Shown: in pieces, positions 35,004 to 44,943 of the stretch
Numbering within the stretch: the first letter of the stretch is position 1
Layout of the letters: the number at the start of each line of letters is the position of its first letter
Assembly (NCBI RefSeq): GCF_008704495.1
Contig: NZ_CP023699.1
Span: 7,378,001 to 7,442,000, forward strand
From: Streptomyces kanamyceticus
Lineage (GTDB): Bacteria > Actinomycetota > Actinomycetes > Streptomycetales > Streptomycetaceae
Direction: 5' to 3'
Length of the DNA stretch: 64,000 bases
Notes under the pieces: generated by a model
What the model was told of the DNA's origin: nothing
Databases searched by the model: none
What the model saw: the letters and a program-made list of their open reading frames with translations, nothing else
Position numbers and translations under genes: made by a program

Positions 35004-35104
35004 TTCGTATCCCGCACGACTGGGCCAGGCAGCCACACCCGGCGGCGCCGGTCCGAACCGGACCGGCGCCGAACAGTGCCTCAGCTCCTCACCGCCTCAG
35101 CCCC

Positions 35105-37540
35105 TCAGCCCTGCTGTTCCGCCTGTGCCCGCCGCGACGGCCCCCGCTTCAGGAGCGTCGCCCACCACGAGCCGAGACGTTCGCCACAGCGCGTGCGGAA
35201 CGCCGCCCAGCGGTCCGATGCCGCCCACACCACCCGAGCGGCCGAACGCGGCGCGAGCGTCGCCCGCAGCCTGGCGGCCCGGTTCGCCGAGGCCCGCAGC
35301 CCGTCGCGGACACGTCGTACGTCCTCGGAGAGGCCTGCCGGGAGCTGCGGCCGTGGAGCGTAGAGCACCTGTTCCACCGCGGCCGCCACCCGGTGCACGG
35401 CCTCCGCGGGATCGCCGGACAGCTCTCCGATGCGGACGATCCGCGCCGCCGCCTTCCGGGGCGTCTGTGACTCGTCCGGTTCGATGCCGTGGTCCCAGGC
35501 CGTGTCGATCACTTCGAGCCAGGCGGCCAGGGTCCGCGCGGCCGAGTCCGCCTCGGTGCGTCCGGTGGCCCCCAGGCGGACGGCCCGCACCCTGGTCCGC
35601 CACAGCAGCGGCAAGAAGGGCACCGTGAGGATCAGCAGGGCCGCGAGCCCCACCCCCACGATCATCGCGAGAGGCGGTCCCTCCCCGCCCGAACCGGCCA
35701 CGACCTGCGGGGCCGCGCTGGAGCAGCCGCCCTGCTTGCGCTGGTCGGGCGGGCAGCTGTCGGACGCCGAGGGAGCCGTGGACGGCTCGGCGGAGGCGGA
35801 GGGCTCGGGGGCGGCCGGGTCGCTCGCGCCGTCGGACGGCGAGTCCGAGCGGGTGTAGTCGGGCACCGAGCCACGGGTCGGCGTCGGCTCGAAGCGGGTC
35901 CAGCCCACGCCCTCGAAGTACAGCTCGGGCCAGGCGTGCGCGTCCCGAAGGCCGACCGACATCGTGCCGTCGGCCTGTGCGGACCCCGGCGTGAAGCCCA
36001 CCGCGACCCGGGCCGGGATCCCCAGCGTCCGCGCCATCGAGGCCATCGCGAACGAGAAGTGGACGCAGAAGCCTTCCTTCTGCTCCAGGAAGCGGCCGAT
36101 CGCGGCGGGACCGCTGCCCGCCCGCACCTGGGTGTTGTACGTGAACCCGCCGTCCGAGGCGAAGTAGTCCTGGAGCTTGACCGCCTGCTCGTAGGGATTG
36201 GCCGCGCCCTTGGTGACCTTGCGGGCCGTGTTCGCGACCACCCCGGGCAGCGAGTCGGGCACCTTGGTGAACTCGCGGGCCAGGTCCGCAGGGGGAGCGG
36301 GCGCGTTCGCCAACTGCTCGGCCGTGGGCTCCACGATCAGGCTCTTGACCTTGTACTGCGCGCCGCTGGTGGTCTGGCCCCGGTCCCCTACCAGGGCGCG
36401 GCCCACCGGCTCGAACCGCCAGCGGCCGTCGATCTCCACCTGACTGGCGGGGAACGGCATGGGCAGCCAGTTCTGCGCGTAGCTCTCGGCCGCCGAGATG
36501 TTCGTCTGGACCTCGGTCCTGCGCACGTCGGGGTTGAGGCCCCGGGGCTCGGGAAGCGGCAAGGGCACGTCCTCGATGCTCCGGACGGTCGTTTTCCACG
36601 TCGTCCCGTCGAACTGGTCGAGCGAGACGATCCGCAGGTACATCTCGTCGGTCTGCTCGGCGTTCGTCCGGTAGGAGATGACCTCGCGGTCCTCCGGCTG
36701 GTTCAGGCTGTCCTGGAGCGCGACCAGCGGATTGACGGCGGAGATCGTGCCGCCGCCGCCCCGGCCACCGACCCCCGCACCGCCAGGGCCGTCCAGGAGT
36801 CCGCCGTCGAGGGCGGGCAGGCCCAGCGGCACCACCAGCGCGACGCCCAGCGCGACGGCGCCGATGCGCCGACCCGTGCGGACCGGCGCGATCGCTCCCG
36901 TATTGCTCTCCAGACCGCCGGAGACCCGTCCGGGTGCGCGCGCCGCGCCGCCGAAGACCCGGCCCCACTGGGAGAGCCGGTCGCGGCCCTCGGCCAGGAG
37001 CAGCAGCAGATAACCGGCGGACGCGAGCAGGAACCACAGCCATCCGGCGCCGTCTCCGGAGAGGCCCGCCGCGACCGAGTACAGCGCGAGCAGCGGGAGC
37101 CCGGCCGGGGCCGCCGTACGGAACGTCACCGCGAGGGCGTCCACCGCGAGGCCGATCACCAGGACGCCGCCGACCAGCATCAGCCGGATGCCGTCGCTGA
37201 GCGGCGCCGGGATCGCGTACCGCCCGACGTCGTCGCCGCCCGCCTGTAGGAGCACGCCGAACCTCTGGAACACCTCAGGTCCGGGAAGCACCCCCGCGAT
37301 GGCCTGCTCGCGGGCGAAGACCAGCGTGAGCAGCAGCAGCGTCACCAGTGCCTGCACGGCCACGGTGACCGGCCTGGCCAGCGGGATCCGCCGGGTCAGC
37401 GCGCCCACCCCGCTCTGCAGCGCGAGCAGGATCACCGCTTGCAGGTACCACGTCGCAGGATCGACGAGCGGCAGCAGCGCGCTCGATGCCATCAGCGTGG
37501 CCGCGGTGGCACACAGCGCGAGTCGCGTGCGTCCACTCAT
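35105..37540 (-). CDS. TgpA-type transglutaminase-like membrane protein (DUF3488)
   Basis: An 811-aa protein. Six or seven helices fill residues ~10-230, and an exported transglutaminase/protease-like domain follows (~300-560) with the catalytic Cys in KEGFCVHFSFAMASMARTLGI, His in RDAHAWPELYFEG and Asp in the following GWTRFEPTPT region. A Ser/Pro/Ala-rich linker, one more helix (PPLAMIVGVGLAALLILTVP) and a cytosolic DUF4129-like tail complete it. It is the last gene of a moxR-DUF58-tgpA operon, which in other bacteria couples an AAA+ chaperone, a VWA/DUF58 protein and a transglutaminase. Confidence 0.92.
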   Translation of the reverse strand: MSGRTRLALCATAATLMASSALLPLVDPATWYLQAVILLALQSGVGALTRRIPLARPVTVAVQALVTLLLLTLVFAREQAIAGVLPGPEVFQRFGVLLQAGGDDVGRYAIPAPLSDGIRLMLVGGVLVIGLAVDALAVTFRTAAPAGLPLLALYSVAAGLSGDGAGWLWFLLASAGYLLLLLAEGRDRLSQWGRVFGGAARAPGRVSGGLESNTGAIAPVRTGRRIGAVALGVALVVPLGLPALDGGLLDGPGGAGVGGRGGGGTISAVNPLVALQDSLNQPEDREVISYRTNAEQTDEMYLRIVSLDQFDGTTWKTTVRSIEDVPLPLPEPRGLNPDVRRTEVQTNISAAESYAQNWLPMPFPASQVEIDGRWRFEPVGRALVGDRGQTTSGAQYKVKSLIVEPTAEQLANAPAPPADLAREFTKVPDSLPGVVANTARKVTKGAANPYEQAVKLQDYFASDGGFTYNTQVRAGSGPAAIGRFLEQKEGFCVHFSFAMASMARTLGIPARVAVGFTPGSAQADGTMSVGLRDAHAWPELYFEGVGWTRFEPTPTRGSVPDYTRSDSPSDGASDPAAPEPSASAEPSTAPSASDSCPPDQRKQGGCSSAAPQVVAGSGGEGPPLAMIVGVGLAALLILTVPFLPLLWRTRVRAVRLGATGRTEADSAARTLAAWLEVIDTAWDHGIEPDESQTPRKAAARIVRIGELSGDPAEAVHRVAAAVEQVLYAPRPQLPAGLSEDVRRVRDGLRASANRAARLRATLAPRSAARVVWAASDRWAAFRTRCGERLGSWWATLLKRGPSRRAQAEQQG

Positions 37541-37601
37541 GACCGTCCCCCCACTGTCGTCGTTCTCTCACGCACCGGGGCGACGCCCGGGTGCGAGCCC
37601 G

Positions 37602-38972
37602 TCATGCCCAGCCCCCGGTGGTCGTGCCCGTCGCCGGGGCCGGGCCCGCGCTGGCGCGCGCGTGGTCCGCCTGGCGCCACAGGTCCCCGAAGCCCGCCCC
37701 CGGCTGGACCACCAGGGCGGTCCAGCCCGCCTCGCGCAGCATCCGCACGCGCGCGTCGCCCGCGCCGGACGGCTCGCCGCCCGGTCCCCGCGCCCAGCTC
37801 TCGCTGTCCAGGACGAAGGCGACCGCCGAGCCGCTGCGCTGCCGCATCTTGGCGACCACCGTGGCCTGCTCCTCGTCGAGGTCGCCGAGGAAGGCGACAA
37901 GAAGGCCCTCGTTCCCGCCGCGCAGCACGTCGTACGCCCGGGAGAGCCCGGTGCTGTCCGAGTGGTCGATCACCGCGAGGGTGTCCATCATCAGTCCGGC
38001 CGCGTCCGCCGACTCCTGGCTCGCGCCCGCGAAGCCGTCCGAGCCCTCGCCCGGCACGGAGGTGCCCGTGTCGGTCAACAGGCGCACCGAGAAGCCCCGT
38101 TCGAGCATGTGCACCAGGGCTGACGCGGTGCCCGACACCGCCCACTCGAAGGCCGAGTCGGGGCCCGCGCCGCGGAAGCCGACGCCCCGGGTGTCCAGGA
38201 GCACCGTGCAGCGGGCCCGCTGCGGCTGCTCCTCGCGGCGCACCATCAGCTCGCCGTAGCGCGCGGTGGAGCGCCAGTGCACCCGGCGCAGATCGTCGCC
38301 GTGCCGGTAGCCGCGCGGGATGACGTCGTCCTCACCGGCCAGCGCGAGCGAGCGGTTGCGCCCGTCGCCGTACCCCTTGGCCTCACCCGTCAGGCGCACC
38401 GGAGGCAGCGCCTCCACGCGCGGGATGACCGTCAGGGTGTCGTACGTCGAGAAGGAGCGCGTCAGTTCGCACATCCCGAACGGGTCCGTCAGACGCAGCT
38501 GCAAGGGGCCGAGCGGATAGCGTCCGCGCAGGTCGGAGCGGACGCGGTAGGAGACCTCGCGGCGGCCGCCCGCCTCGACCCTGTCCAGCACGAAGCGGGG
38601 CCTGGGCCCCAGCACGTAGGGCACCCGGTCCTGGAGCATGAGCAGGCCCGTGGGCAGCCGCGAGACGTTGTCCATGCGCAGATGGACGCGCGCCTCCGAA
38701 CCGGCGGGCACGCGCGCGGGGGAGAGCCTGCGGCTGCCCGCGACGCGGTAGCGGGTGCGGAAGAGCACGAGGGCGCAGACCAGCGGCAGCACGGCGAGCA
38801 GCAGCCCGACGCGCAGCAGATCGCTCTGGCCGAGCACATAGGCACAGACGGCGGCGGCGATGCCGGCGGCGAGGAAGGAACGCCCACGGGTGGTCAGGCC
38901 CGCGAGGGCCGTGCGCAGTCCGCCCTTCTCGTCTTCGGTGGCGGCCCCCGGCCTCCCCCCGGCCGTCATCAC
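37602..38972 (-). CDS. DUF58 (VWA-like) membrane protein
   Basis: A 456-aa protein with two helices at ~30-70 (FLAAGIAAAVCAYVLG, LLRVGLLLAVLPLVCALVLF), a beta-rich middle region, and the DUF58 motif GEDDVIPRGYRHGDDLRRVHWRS (key residues Asp, Arg and HW). A von Willebrand-like segment follows (CTVLLDTRGVGF). The GTG start at 38972 (or ATG at 38969) overlaps the moxR stop, so translation is coupled. It is 61 bases before the transglutaminase gene. Confidence 0.9.
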   Translation of the reverse strand: MMTAGGRPGAATEDEKGGLRTALAGLTTRGRSFLAAGIAAAVCAYVLGQSDLLRVGLLLAVLPLVCALVLFRTRYRVAGSRRLSPARVPAGSEARVHLRMDNVSRLPTGLLMLQDRVPYVLGPRPRFVLDRVEAGGRREVSYRVRSDLRGRYPLGPLQLRLTDPFGMCELTRSFSTYDTLTVIPRVEALPPVRLTGEAKGYGDGRNRSLALAGEDDVIPRGYRHGDDLRRVHWRSTARYGELMVRREEQPQRARCTVLLDTRGVGFRGAGPDSAFEWAVSGTASALVHMLERGFSVRLLTDTGTSVPGEGSDGFAGASQESADAAGLMMDTLAVIDHSDSTGLSRAYDVLRGGNEGLLVAFLGDLDEEQATVVAKMRQRSGSAVAFVLDSESWARGPGGEPSGAGDARVRMLREAGWTALVVQPGAGFGDLWRQADHARASAGPAPATGTTTGGWA

Positions 38973-39988
38973 AGCCTCCGGGCGCCGGGCGGCTGCTGAC
39001 CGAAGTAGCCGTTGCTGGGCTGTGCGGCGGCGGGCACCGGGGTGCGCTGCATGATCTCCAGGACCACCGATTCGGCCGTACGCCGGTTCAACTGGGCCTG
39101 CGCGGTGGGCAGCAGGCGGTGGGCGAGGACGGCGACGGCGAGTGCCTGCACGTCGTCGGGGAGCGCGAACTCACGGCCGCTGAGCGCGGCGGAGGCCTTG
39201 GCGGCCCGCAGCAGGTGCAGCGTGGCGCGCGGCGAGGCCCCGAGTCTGAGCTCCGGGTGGCTGCGGGTCGCGGCGACCAGGTCCACCGCGTACCTCCGCA
39301 CGGAGTCGGCGACGTGCACCGTGCGCACCGCGTCGATGAGCTTCACGATGTCGTGGGCGTGCGCCACCGGCTGGAGGTCGTCGAGGGGCGAGACGCCGCC
39401 GTGGACGTCCAGCATCTGCAGCTCGGCCTCCGGGCTGGGATAGCCGATCGAGACGCGCGCCATGAAGCGGTCGCGCTGCGCCTCGGGCAGCGGATAGGTC
39501 CCCTCCATCTCGACGGGGTTCTGCGTGGCCACCACCATGAACGGACTGGGCAGTTCGTACGTCTGCCCGTCGATGGTGACCTGGCGCTCCTCCATGGACT
39601 CCAGGAGCGCGGACTGCGTCTTGGGAGACGCGCGGTTGATCTCGTCGCCGATCACGATCTGCGCGAAGATCGCGCCCGGTTTGAACTCGAAGTCCCTGCG
39701 CTGCTGGTCGAAGATCGACACACCGGTGATGTCCGAAGGCAGCAGGTCCGGCGTGAACTGGATGCGCCGGACCGAGCAGTCGATGGACCGCGCGAGCGCC
39801 TTGGCCAGCATGGTCTTGCCGACGCCCGGCACGTCTTCGATCAGTAGGTGCCCCTCGGCGAGCAGCACGGTCAGCGAAAGCCGTACGACCTCTGGCTTGC
39901 CCTCGATCACACCCTCCACCGACGCGCGCACACGCTCCGCGGTCGTGGTCAGATCAGTGAGGCTCGCTCGATCGTCATAGGTCGTCAC
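38969..39988 (-). CDS. moxR: MoxR-family AAA+ ATPase
   Basis: A 339-aa AAA+ ATPase. Walker A is EDVPGVGKTML, Walker B IVIGDEINRASPKTQ, and sensor 1 VVATQNPVEMEGTYPLPEAQ with the arginine fingers downstream (DRFMARV). MoxR proteins remodel partner VWA proteins, here most likely the DUF58 protein whose gene overlaps this one. I chose the GTG at 39988 because GAGGAGG is upstream; the ATG 57 bases earlier would add a basic unlike-family extension. It is the first gene of the operon. Confidence 0.93.
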   Translation of the reverse strand: MTTYDDRASLTDLTTTAERVRASVEGVIEGKPEVVRLSLTVLLAEGHLLIEDVPGVGKTMLAKALARSIDCSVRRIQFTPDLLPSDITGVSIFDQQRRDFEFKPGAIFAQIVIGDEINRASPKTQSALLESMEERQVTIDGQTYELPSPFMVVATQNPVEMEGTYPLPEAQRDRFMARVSIGYPSPEAELQMLDVHGGVSPLDDLQPVAHAHDIVKLIDAVRTVHVADSVRRYAVDLVAATRSHPELRLGASPRATLHLLRAAKASAALSGREFALPDDVQALAVAVLAHRLLPTAQAQLNRRTAESVVLEIMQRTPVPAAAQPSNGYFGQQPPGARRL

Positions 39989-40130
39989 CCGGCCCTCCTC
40001 GGCCCGTTCTCCGGGCCGTCGCTGCACGCGCACGGCCCGGTCCACCCCGAATTACCCGGCACCTCGCGTGTGGTTCCGCGTGATGCCACCCCCGCATTGT
40101 TGTTGGGCATGGCGGGTTGTGTCACTCGCC

Positions 40131-40139
40131 TGTGGATAA
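40131..40139 (-). promoter_or_regulatory. Isolated DnaA box
   Basis: TTATCCACA on the minus strand is an exact match to the E. coli DnaA consensus. It lies between moxR and the carbonic anhydrase gene. I saw no cluster of further boxes, so it is not an origin. Confidence 0.4.
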
Positions 40140-40177
40140 CTGGCGCCGATTTGTCGGGTGTTACGACCTTTTGTCAG

Positions 40178-40735
40178 TCACGCAGGGTCGATCTCCCGCA
40201 GCAGACCGGTCGTCACATCGAACACGAAGCCGCGGATGTCGTCGGTGTGCAGGAGGAACGGCGAGGTCCGCACGCGCTGCATCGACTGCCGCACGTCCTG
40301 GTCGACGTCGCGGAAGGACTCCACCGCCCACGTCGGCCGCTGGCCGACCTCGGTCTCCAGGTCCTGCCGGAATTCCTCGGTGAGGGACTCCAGGCCGCAG
40401 CCGGTGTGGTGGATGAGGACGACGCTGCGGGTGCCGAGGGCGCGCTGGCTGATGGTCAGCGAGCGGATGACGTCGTCGGTGACCACGCCGCCCGCGTTGC
40501 GGATCGTGTGGCAGTCGCCCAGCTCGAGGCCGAGCGCGTCGTGCAGGTCGAGGCGGGCGTCCATGCAGGCGACCACGGCGACGTGCAGGACGGGGCGGGC
40601 GTCCATGCCGGGGTCGGTGAACCCGGACGCGTACCTCTCGTTGGCCTCGACGAGGCGGTCGGTGACCGAGCCGACGACTATGTCGCCGATCGGCTCTACG
40701 GGGGTGCTGCCCGAAGGAGATGCGGAAGTCGACAT
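40178..40735 (-). CDS. Beta-class carbonic anhydrase
   Basis: A 185-aa zinc enzyme interconverting CO2 and bicarbonate. The zinc ligands are Cys57 (ACMDARLD), His110 and Cys113 (HHTGCG), with the Asp59/Arg61 dyad in place. It resembles the short actinobacterial type represented by mycobacterial Rv1284. The ATG at 40735 gives the standard length. It is encoded leftward, diverging from the dcw cluster. Confidence 0.93.
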   Translation of the reverse strand: MSTSASPSGSTPVEPIGDIVVGSVTDRLVEANERYASGFTDPGMDARPVLHVAVVACMDARLDLHDALGLELGDCHTIRNAGGVVTDDVIRSLTISQRALGTRSVVLIHHTGCGLESLTEEFRQDLETEVGQRPTWAVESFRDVDQDVRQSMQRVRTSPFLLHTDDIRGFVFDVTTGLLREIDPA

Positions 40736-41158
40736 GGCTATGACGTTAGTGCTCACTGATCGACTGCACCCGCTGTGAGAAGGGACAAAGAACGTCAAAG
40801 ACTCTTGTTGTGAGGTAACCCACAGAGGTCGCCCGGCTACCGCCGAACGGGTGATCGCAACAGGATTCGCACCCCCGCCCGGACCCGCGCGGCGACGCGC
40901 AGGCCGGTTGATTGACCGGGCGACACGGTGGACTAAAGTGACGCGAAGCGGGAGGCGTGACCAGCTCCCTGCTGGACTGAACATCACGGGGATTCCGCGG
41001 AATCCCCCCACGTGCGCGGCGCGTACGTACGGCTCGGCCTCCTCCCGCTCCCGGTCGGCTGACGCCACTTCCCCGGCGCCAGCAGTCCATTCCCCTTCAC
41101 GGAGCGGGCGGGGACCCGGCAGTGCGTGCGAACGCCGCGCCGGACCTGAGAGGGCCAA
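40736..41158. other. 423-base intergenic region before the dcw cluster
   Basis: It separates carbonic anhydrase (leftward) from rsmH (rightward) and holds a good promoter for the latter (40912-40939). A long 5' leader of about 210 bases would follow. No mraZ gene is present at the head of the cluster. An open frame from a GTG at 40938 shows no family resemblance and is probably not translated. Confidence 0.6.
40912..40939 (+). promoter_or_regulatory. Promoter of the dcw cluster
   Basis: TTGACC (40912-40917), a 16-base spacer and TAAAGT (40934-40939) match the principal sigma factor HrdB pattern. It is the clearest vegetative promoter in the window and lies about 220 bases before rsmH. Confidence 0.7.
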
Positions 41159-42166
41159 ATGCAAGGGCGCGAAGCGCTTCCGAACAAGGGCGGTGGCGGG
41201 CGACGGGAGGGCGACAACAGCCGACACGTCCCGGTGATGCTCCAGCGGTGCCTGGACATGTTGGCCCCCGCCCTCGCCGAGCCCGGAGCGGTCGTCGTCG
41301 ACTGCACCCTCGGCCTCGGCGGCCACAGCGAGGCCCTCCTCGCCACCTTCCCCTCGGCCCGCCTCATCGCCCTCGACCGCGACAAGGAAGCGCTGCGCCT
41401 GTCCGGCGAGCGCCTCGCGCCCTACGGCGACCGGGCCACCCTGGTGCACGCGGTCTACGACGAACTCCCCGACGTACTGGAGCGCCTGGACGTCCCGCGC
41501 GTGCAGGGCGTCCTCTTCGACCTCGGTGTCTCCTCCATGCAACTGGACGAGGCGGACCGGGGATTCGCGTACGCCCAGGACGCGCCCCTGGACATGCGCA
41601 TGGACCAGACGACCGGCATCAGCGCGGCCGACGTCCTCAACACCTACGCCCCGGGCGAACTGGTGCGGATCCTGCGGCAGTACGGCGAGGAGAAGCAGGC
41701 CAAGCGCATCGTGAGCGCCGTCGTGCGCGAGCGCGAGAAGGAGCCGTTCAGCAACAGCGCGCGGCTCGTCGAACTCATCCGCGACTCCCTGCCGCAGGCC
41801 GCCAAGCGCACCGGCGGCAACCCGTCCAAGCGCACCTTCCAGGCCCTGCGCATCGAGGTCAACGGCGAACTGAGCGTCCTGGAGCAGGCCATTCCGGCGG
41901 CCGTGAAGACCCTCGCCGTCGGCGGCAGGATCGCCGTCCTGTCGTACCACTCCCTTGAGGACCGCCTGGTCAAGCAGGTGTTCGCGGCCGGTGCCGCGAA
42001 CACGGCGCCGCCCGGACTGCCCGTCGTCCCCGAGCGCTACCAGCCGCGACTCAAGCTCCTCACCCGAGGCGCCGAACTTCCCACCGAGGAAGAGGTCGCG
42101 GAGAACCGCAGAGCGGCCCCCGCGCGGCTGCGGGGTGCCCAGCGCGTCCGCGAGGACGTCGGCTGA
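41159..42166 (+). CDS. rsmH: 16S rRNA m4C1402 methyltransferase RsmH (MraW)
   Basis: A 335-aa SAM-dependent methyltransferase that N4-methylates C1402 of 16S rRNA, the first gene of the dcw cluster. After about 23 basic residues the family start [13 protein letters not shown] appears, then motif [49 protein letters not shown] and [13 protein letters not shown]. The ATG at 41159 has GAGAGGG upstream; no nearer start exists, so the N-terminal extension is retained. It is followed 63 bases later by ftsL. Confidence 0.95.
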   Translation: MQGREALPNKGGGGRREGDNSRHVPVMLQRCLDMLAPALAEPGAVVVDCTLGLGGHSEALLATFPSARLIALDRDKEALRLSGERLAPYGDRATLVHAVYDELPDVLERLDVPRVQGVLFDLGVSSMQLDEADRGFAYAQDAPLDMRMDQTTGISAADVLNTYAPGELVRILRQYGEEKQAKRIVSAVVREREKEPFSNSARLVELIRDSLPQAAKRTGGNPSKRTFQALRIEVNGELSVLEQAIPAAVKTLAVGGRIAVLSYHSLEDRLVKQVFAAGAANTAPPGLPVVPERYQPRLKLLTRGAELPTEEEVAENRRAAPARLRGAQRVREDVG

Positions 42167-42229
42167 GCCGGACGCCGCGACCAGGCCCCACGAGCAGAGT
42201 CCGCCGACCAGAGTCCGCGAGGAGGCTCC

Positions 42230-42778
42230 ATGAGCAAGAAGCCCGAGCTGCGGGGGAGGGCCGCCCGCCTCGCGCGGCTGCTGCCCCAGGGTCCGAGCCA
42301 GGCCGCGCGCACCCCCTTCGTGCTTCTTGTCGTCCTGCTCCTGGGCGGCGGACTGATCACCCTCCTCATCCTGAACTCCTCGCTCAACGAAGGCTCGTTC
42401 CAGCTGAGCGAGCTCAAGAAGGAGACCAAGGACCTCACCGAGGAGGAACAGGAGCTCCAGCGCGACGTGGACGGCTATGCCGAACCGGACGCCCTGCAGC
42501 GCCGCGCCCGCGAGCTCGGCATGGTCCCCGGCGGCGACCCGGCCTTCCTCGACCCGGACGGGACCGTGCGCGGCATCCCCGGCGCCGCCGCCCTGCCCTC
42601 CGCGCTGCAGCGCCCCGATCCGCGCCCGCAGGAGGTGGCATCGCCGCCCGCCTCGGTCTCGGTGCCACCCGCCGCTCCCAAGCCCGCCGCGCCCCAGCCG
42701 GTCGCGCGCCCCGCCGCTCCACCGCCCACGCCCGAGCAGGCCGCGAAGCCCGGCCCCACGACGACATCCGGCAGGTGA
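42230..42778 (+). CDS. ftsL: Cell division protein FtsL
   Basis: A 182-aa bitopic division protein. A basic cytosolic N-terminus, one helix (FVLLVVLLLGGGLITLLIL, ~30-48) and a short coiled coil (LSELKKETKDLTEEEQELQRD) are followed by the FtsL/DivIC-like RARELGMV block. The last ~80 residues are a Pro/Ala-rich tail. It scaffolds FtsI/FtsW at septa together with FtsQ and DivIC. The ATG at 42230 has GAGGAGG upstream, and ftsI begins four bases after its stop. Confidence 0.9.
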   Translation: MSKKPELRGRAARLARLLPQGPSQAARTPFVLLVVLLLGGGLITLLILNSSLNEGSFQLSELKKETKDLTEEEQELQRDVDGYAEPDALQRRARELGMVPGGDPAFLDPDGTVRGIPGAAALPSALQRPDPRPQEVASPPASVSVPPAAPKPAAPQPVARPAAPPPTPEQAAKPGPTTTSGR

Positions 42779-42782
42779 CCAA

Positions 42783-44738
42783 GTGACGGACCGCCAACCC
42801 CCGCGGCGCAAGGTGCCGGGGCCCGCGAGGCCCGCGCGTCCCGGTGCCCCCCGGCGCCCGGGGCAGGGCGGCTCCCGCCCCGCCGCGCGCCGCCCCGCGT
42901 CCGCCAAGGCCCGCACCATCCGCCTGGGCAGCCCGCGGCCCCGCCTGCGCATGGTCAGCCTCGGCCTGACGCTGGTGATGCTGGCCTTCGTCGTACGGCT
43001 GCTCCAGGTGCAGGCGGTCGACGCGAACGCGTACGCGGCCAAGGCCGAGAAGAACCGCTACTTCACGCACACCCTGGCCGCCGAGCGCGGCCGCATCACC
43101 GACCGCGGCGGCGTCGAGCTGGCCGCCAGCGTGGACGCGTACGACATCACGGCCGACCCCACGCTGTTCACGCCGAAGGAGATGAAGGTCAAGGACGCGC
43201 CCGAACAGGCCGCCGCGCTCCTCGCCCCCATCCTCGGCAAGGACGCCGCCGAGATCACCAAGAAGCTGAAGACCCCCGACACGCGCTACGTGCTGCTCGC
43301 CCGCCGCCAGACCCCCCAGGTCTGGAAGCAGATCAAGGACCTGCGCGGCGCGCTCGCCGAGAAGGCGGGCACCGACCCGAGCTCGCCGAACGTGCTGGCG
43401 GGCATCCTCGCCGACCCGAGCAGCAAGCGGGTCTACCCCAACCACGACCTGGCCGCCGGGATACTGGGCTGGGTCAACGCCGACGGCAAGGGCGCGGGCG
43501 GCCTGGAGCAGCAGCTCAACAAGCAGCTCGCGGGCGAGGACGGCAAGATCAAGTACGCGCAGTCAGGCGGCCGCCAGGTGCCGACCGCGGGCAGCACGGA
43601 GACCCCCGCCGTGCCCGGCTCCGACGTCGAGCTCACCATCGACCGCGACATCCAGTGGGCCGCGCAGGACGCCATCACCGAGCAGGTGAAGAAGTCCAAG
43701 GCCGACCGCGGCTACGTGATGGTGCAGGACACCAGGACCGGCGAGGTCCTCGCGATGGCGAACGCCCCCGGCTTTGACCCCAACGACCTCTCCCAGGCCA
43801 ACGGCGCGGCCCTGGGCAACGCGGCCCTCCAGGACGCGTACGAGCCGGGCTCCACCTCCAAGGTCATGTCGATGGCCGCCGTCCTGGAGGAGAACGCGGC
43901 CACGCCCGGCACCCACGTCACCGTGCCCAACCGGCTGCACCGCGGCGACCGGCTGTTCCAGGACGACATCGACCACCCCACCTGGCACCTGACGCTCAAC
44001 GGAGTGCTCGCCAAGTCCAGCAACATCGGCACGATCCTCGCCACCGGTGAGATGGGCAAGACGCAGCGGGAGTCCAACGAGATCCTCTACTCGTACCTGC
44101 GCAAGTTCGGCATCGGCAAGGAGACCGGGCTCGACTTCCCCGGCGAGACCCCCGGCATCCTCGCGCCTCCCCAGAAGTGGTCCACTTCGCAGCAGTTCAC
44201 GATCCCGTTCGGCCAGGGCCTGTCGATCAACGCCATGCAGGCGACCTCGGTCTACCAGACCATCGCCAACGGAGGCGTCCGCATCGAGCCCACGCTCGTC
44301 CGCGGCACCAAGGGCCCCGACGGCCGATTCACGCCCGCGCCCAAGCCGAAGAAGACCCGGATCGTGAGCGACAAGACCGCGCGCACGGTCTCCAAGATGC
44401 TGGAGTCCGTCGTCGACGACGTGGAGGGCACCGGAAACTCCGCCCGGATCCCCGGCTACCGCGTCGCGGGCAAGACGGGTACGGCCAACCGGGTCGATCC
44501 GGAGACGGGCCGCTACAAGGGCTACACCTCGTCGTTCGCCGGTTTCGCACCCGCCGACAAGCCGCGCATCGCCGTCTACTGCGCCATCCAGAACGCCACC
44601 AAGGGCAGCTACTTCGGCGGCCAGATCTGCGGTCCCATCTACAAGAAGGTCATGCAGTTCTCCCTGAAGACCCTCCAGGAGCCCCCCACCGGAAAGGGCC
44701 CGGCCCGCCTCCCCGTCACCTTCAAACCCGGTGACTGA
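42783..44738 (+). CDS. ftsI: Division transpeptidase FtsI (class B penicillin-binding protein)
   Basis: A 651-aa septal peptidoglycan transpeptidase. A long basic Pro/Arg-rich cytosolic segment (~1-55) and one helix (SLGLTLVMLAFVVRLLQV) precede the dimerisation domain (ERGRITDRGG). The catalytic triad motifs are S357-T-S-K360, S412-S-N and K564-T-G. It works with FtsW and FtsQ/L/DivIC during sporulation septation. The start is GTG at 42783, four bases after ftsL. Confidence 0.96.
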   Translation: MTDRQPPRRKVPGPARPARPGAPRRPGQGGSRPAARRPASAKARTIRLGSPRPRLRMVSLGLTLVMLAFVVRLLQVQAVDANAYAAKAEKNRYFTHTLAAERGRITDRGGVELAASVDAYDITADPTLFTPKEMKVKDAPEQAAALLAPILGKDAAEITKKLKTPDTRYVLLARRQTPQVWKQIKDLRGALAEKAGTDPSSPNVLAGILADPSSKRVYPNHDLAAGILGWVNADGKGAGGLEQQLNKQLAGEDGKIKYAQSGGRQVPTAGSTETPAVPGSDVELTIDRDIQWAAQDAITEQVKKSKADRGYVMVQDTRTGEVLAMANAPGFDPNDLSQANGAALGNAALQDAYEPGSTSKVMSMAAVLEENAATPGTHVTVPNRLHRGDRLFQDDIDHPTWHLTLNGVLAKSSNIGTILATGEMGKTQRESNEILYSYLRKFGIGKETGLDFPGETPGILAPPQKWSTSQQFTIPFGQGLSINAMQATSVYQTIANGGVRIEPTLVRGTKGPDGRFTPAPKPKKTRIVSDKTARTVSKMLESVVDDVEGTGNSARIPGYRVAGKTGTANRVDPETGRYKGYTSSFAGFAPADKPRIAVYCAIQNATKGSYFGGQICGPIYKKVMQFSLKTLQEPPTGKGPARLPVTFKPGD

Positions 44739-44885
44739 CCAGGAACCGCTCGTGACAACGATCACCCCGGACCCGGGGAACCGCCCCCCGCCACACCGCC
44801 CGCCCACCCGTCTCCCACCACCACCCTTGCCCGACCGCGCTACGCGCAGACCCCTCCCTTTTGGCCCTCAAGCGGGTGCGCCCGG

Positions 44886-44891
44886 TACGCT
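44886..44891 (+). promoter_or_regulatory. Possible internal -10 element before murE
   Basis: TACGCT lies seven bases before an in-frame GTG at 44899, the layout of a leaderless promoter. It would give an extra transcript entering the mur genes and a 15-residue longer MurE. Confidence 0.35.
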
Positions 44892-44943
44892 CACCGCCGT
44901 GCCACACGCTGATCAGTCCCAAACCACCCAGAAGGGCGTTCCC

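Noticed and set aside
40938..41237. A possible small protein starting at GTG 40938 just after the dcw promoter
   Set aside because: The start overlaps the -10 hexamer, the product is Arg/Ser/Ala low-complexity, and it runs into rsmH without any family feature.
40739..43042. A long minus-strand open frame upstream of carbonic anhydrase, through ftsL, rsmH and ftsI
   Set aside because: It is the in-frame upstream extension of the carbonic anhydrase gene through antisense sequence of well-supported dcw genes; only the last 185 codons match a real family.
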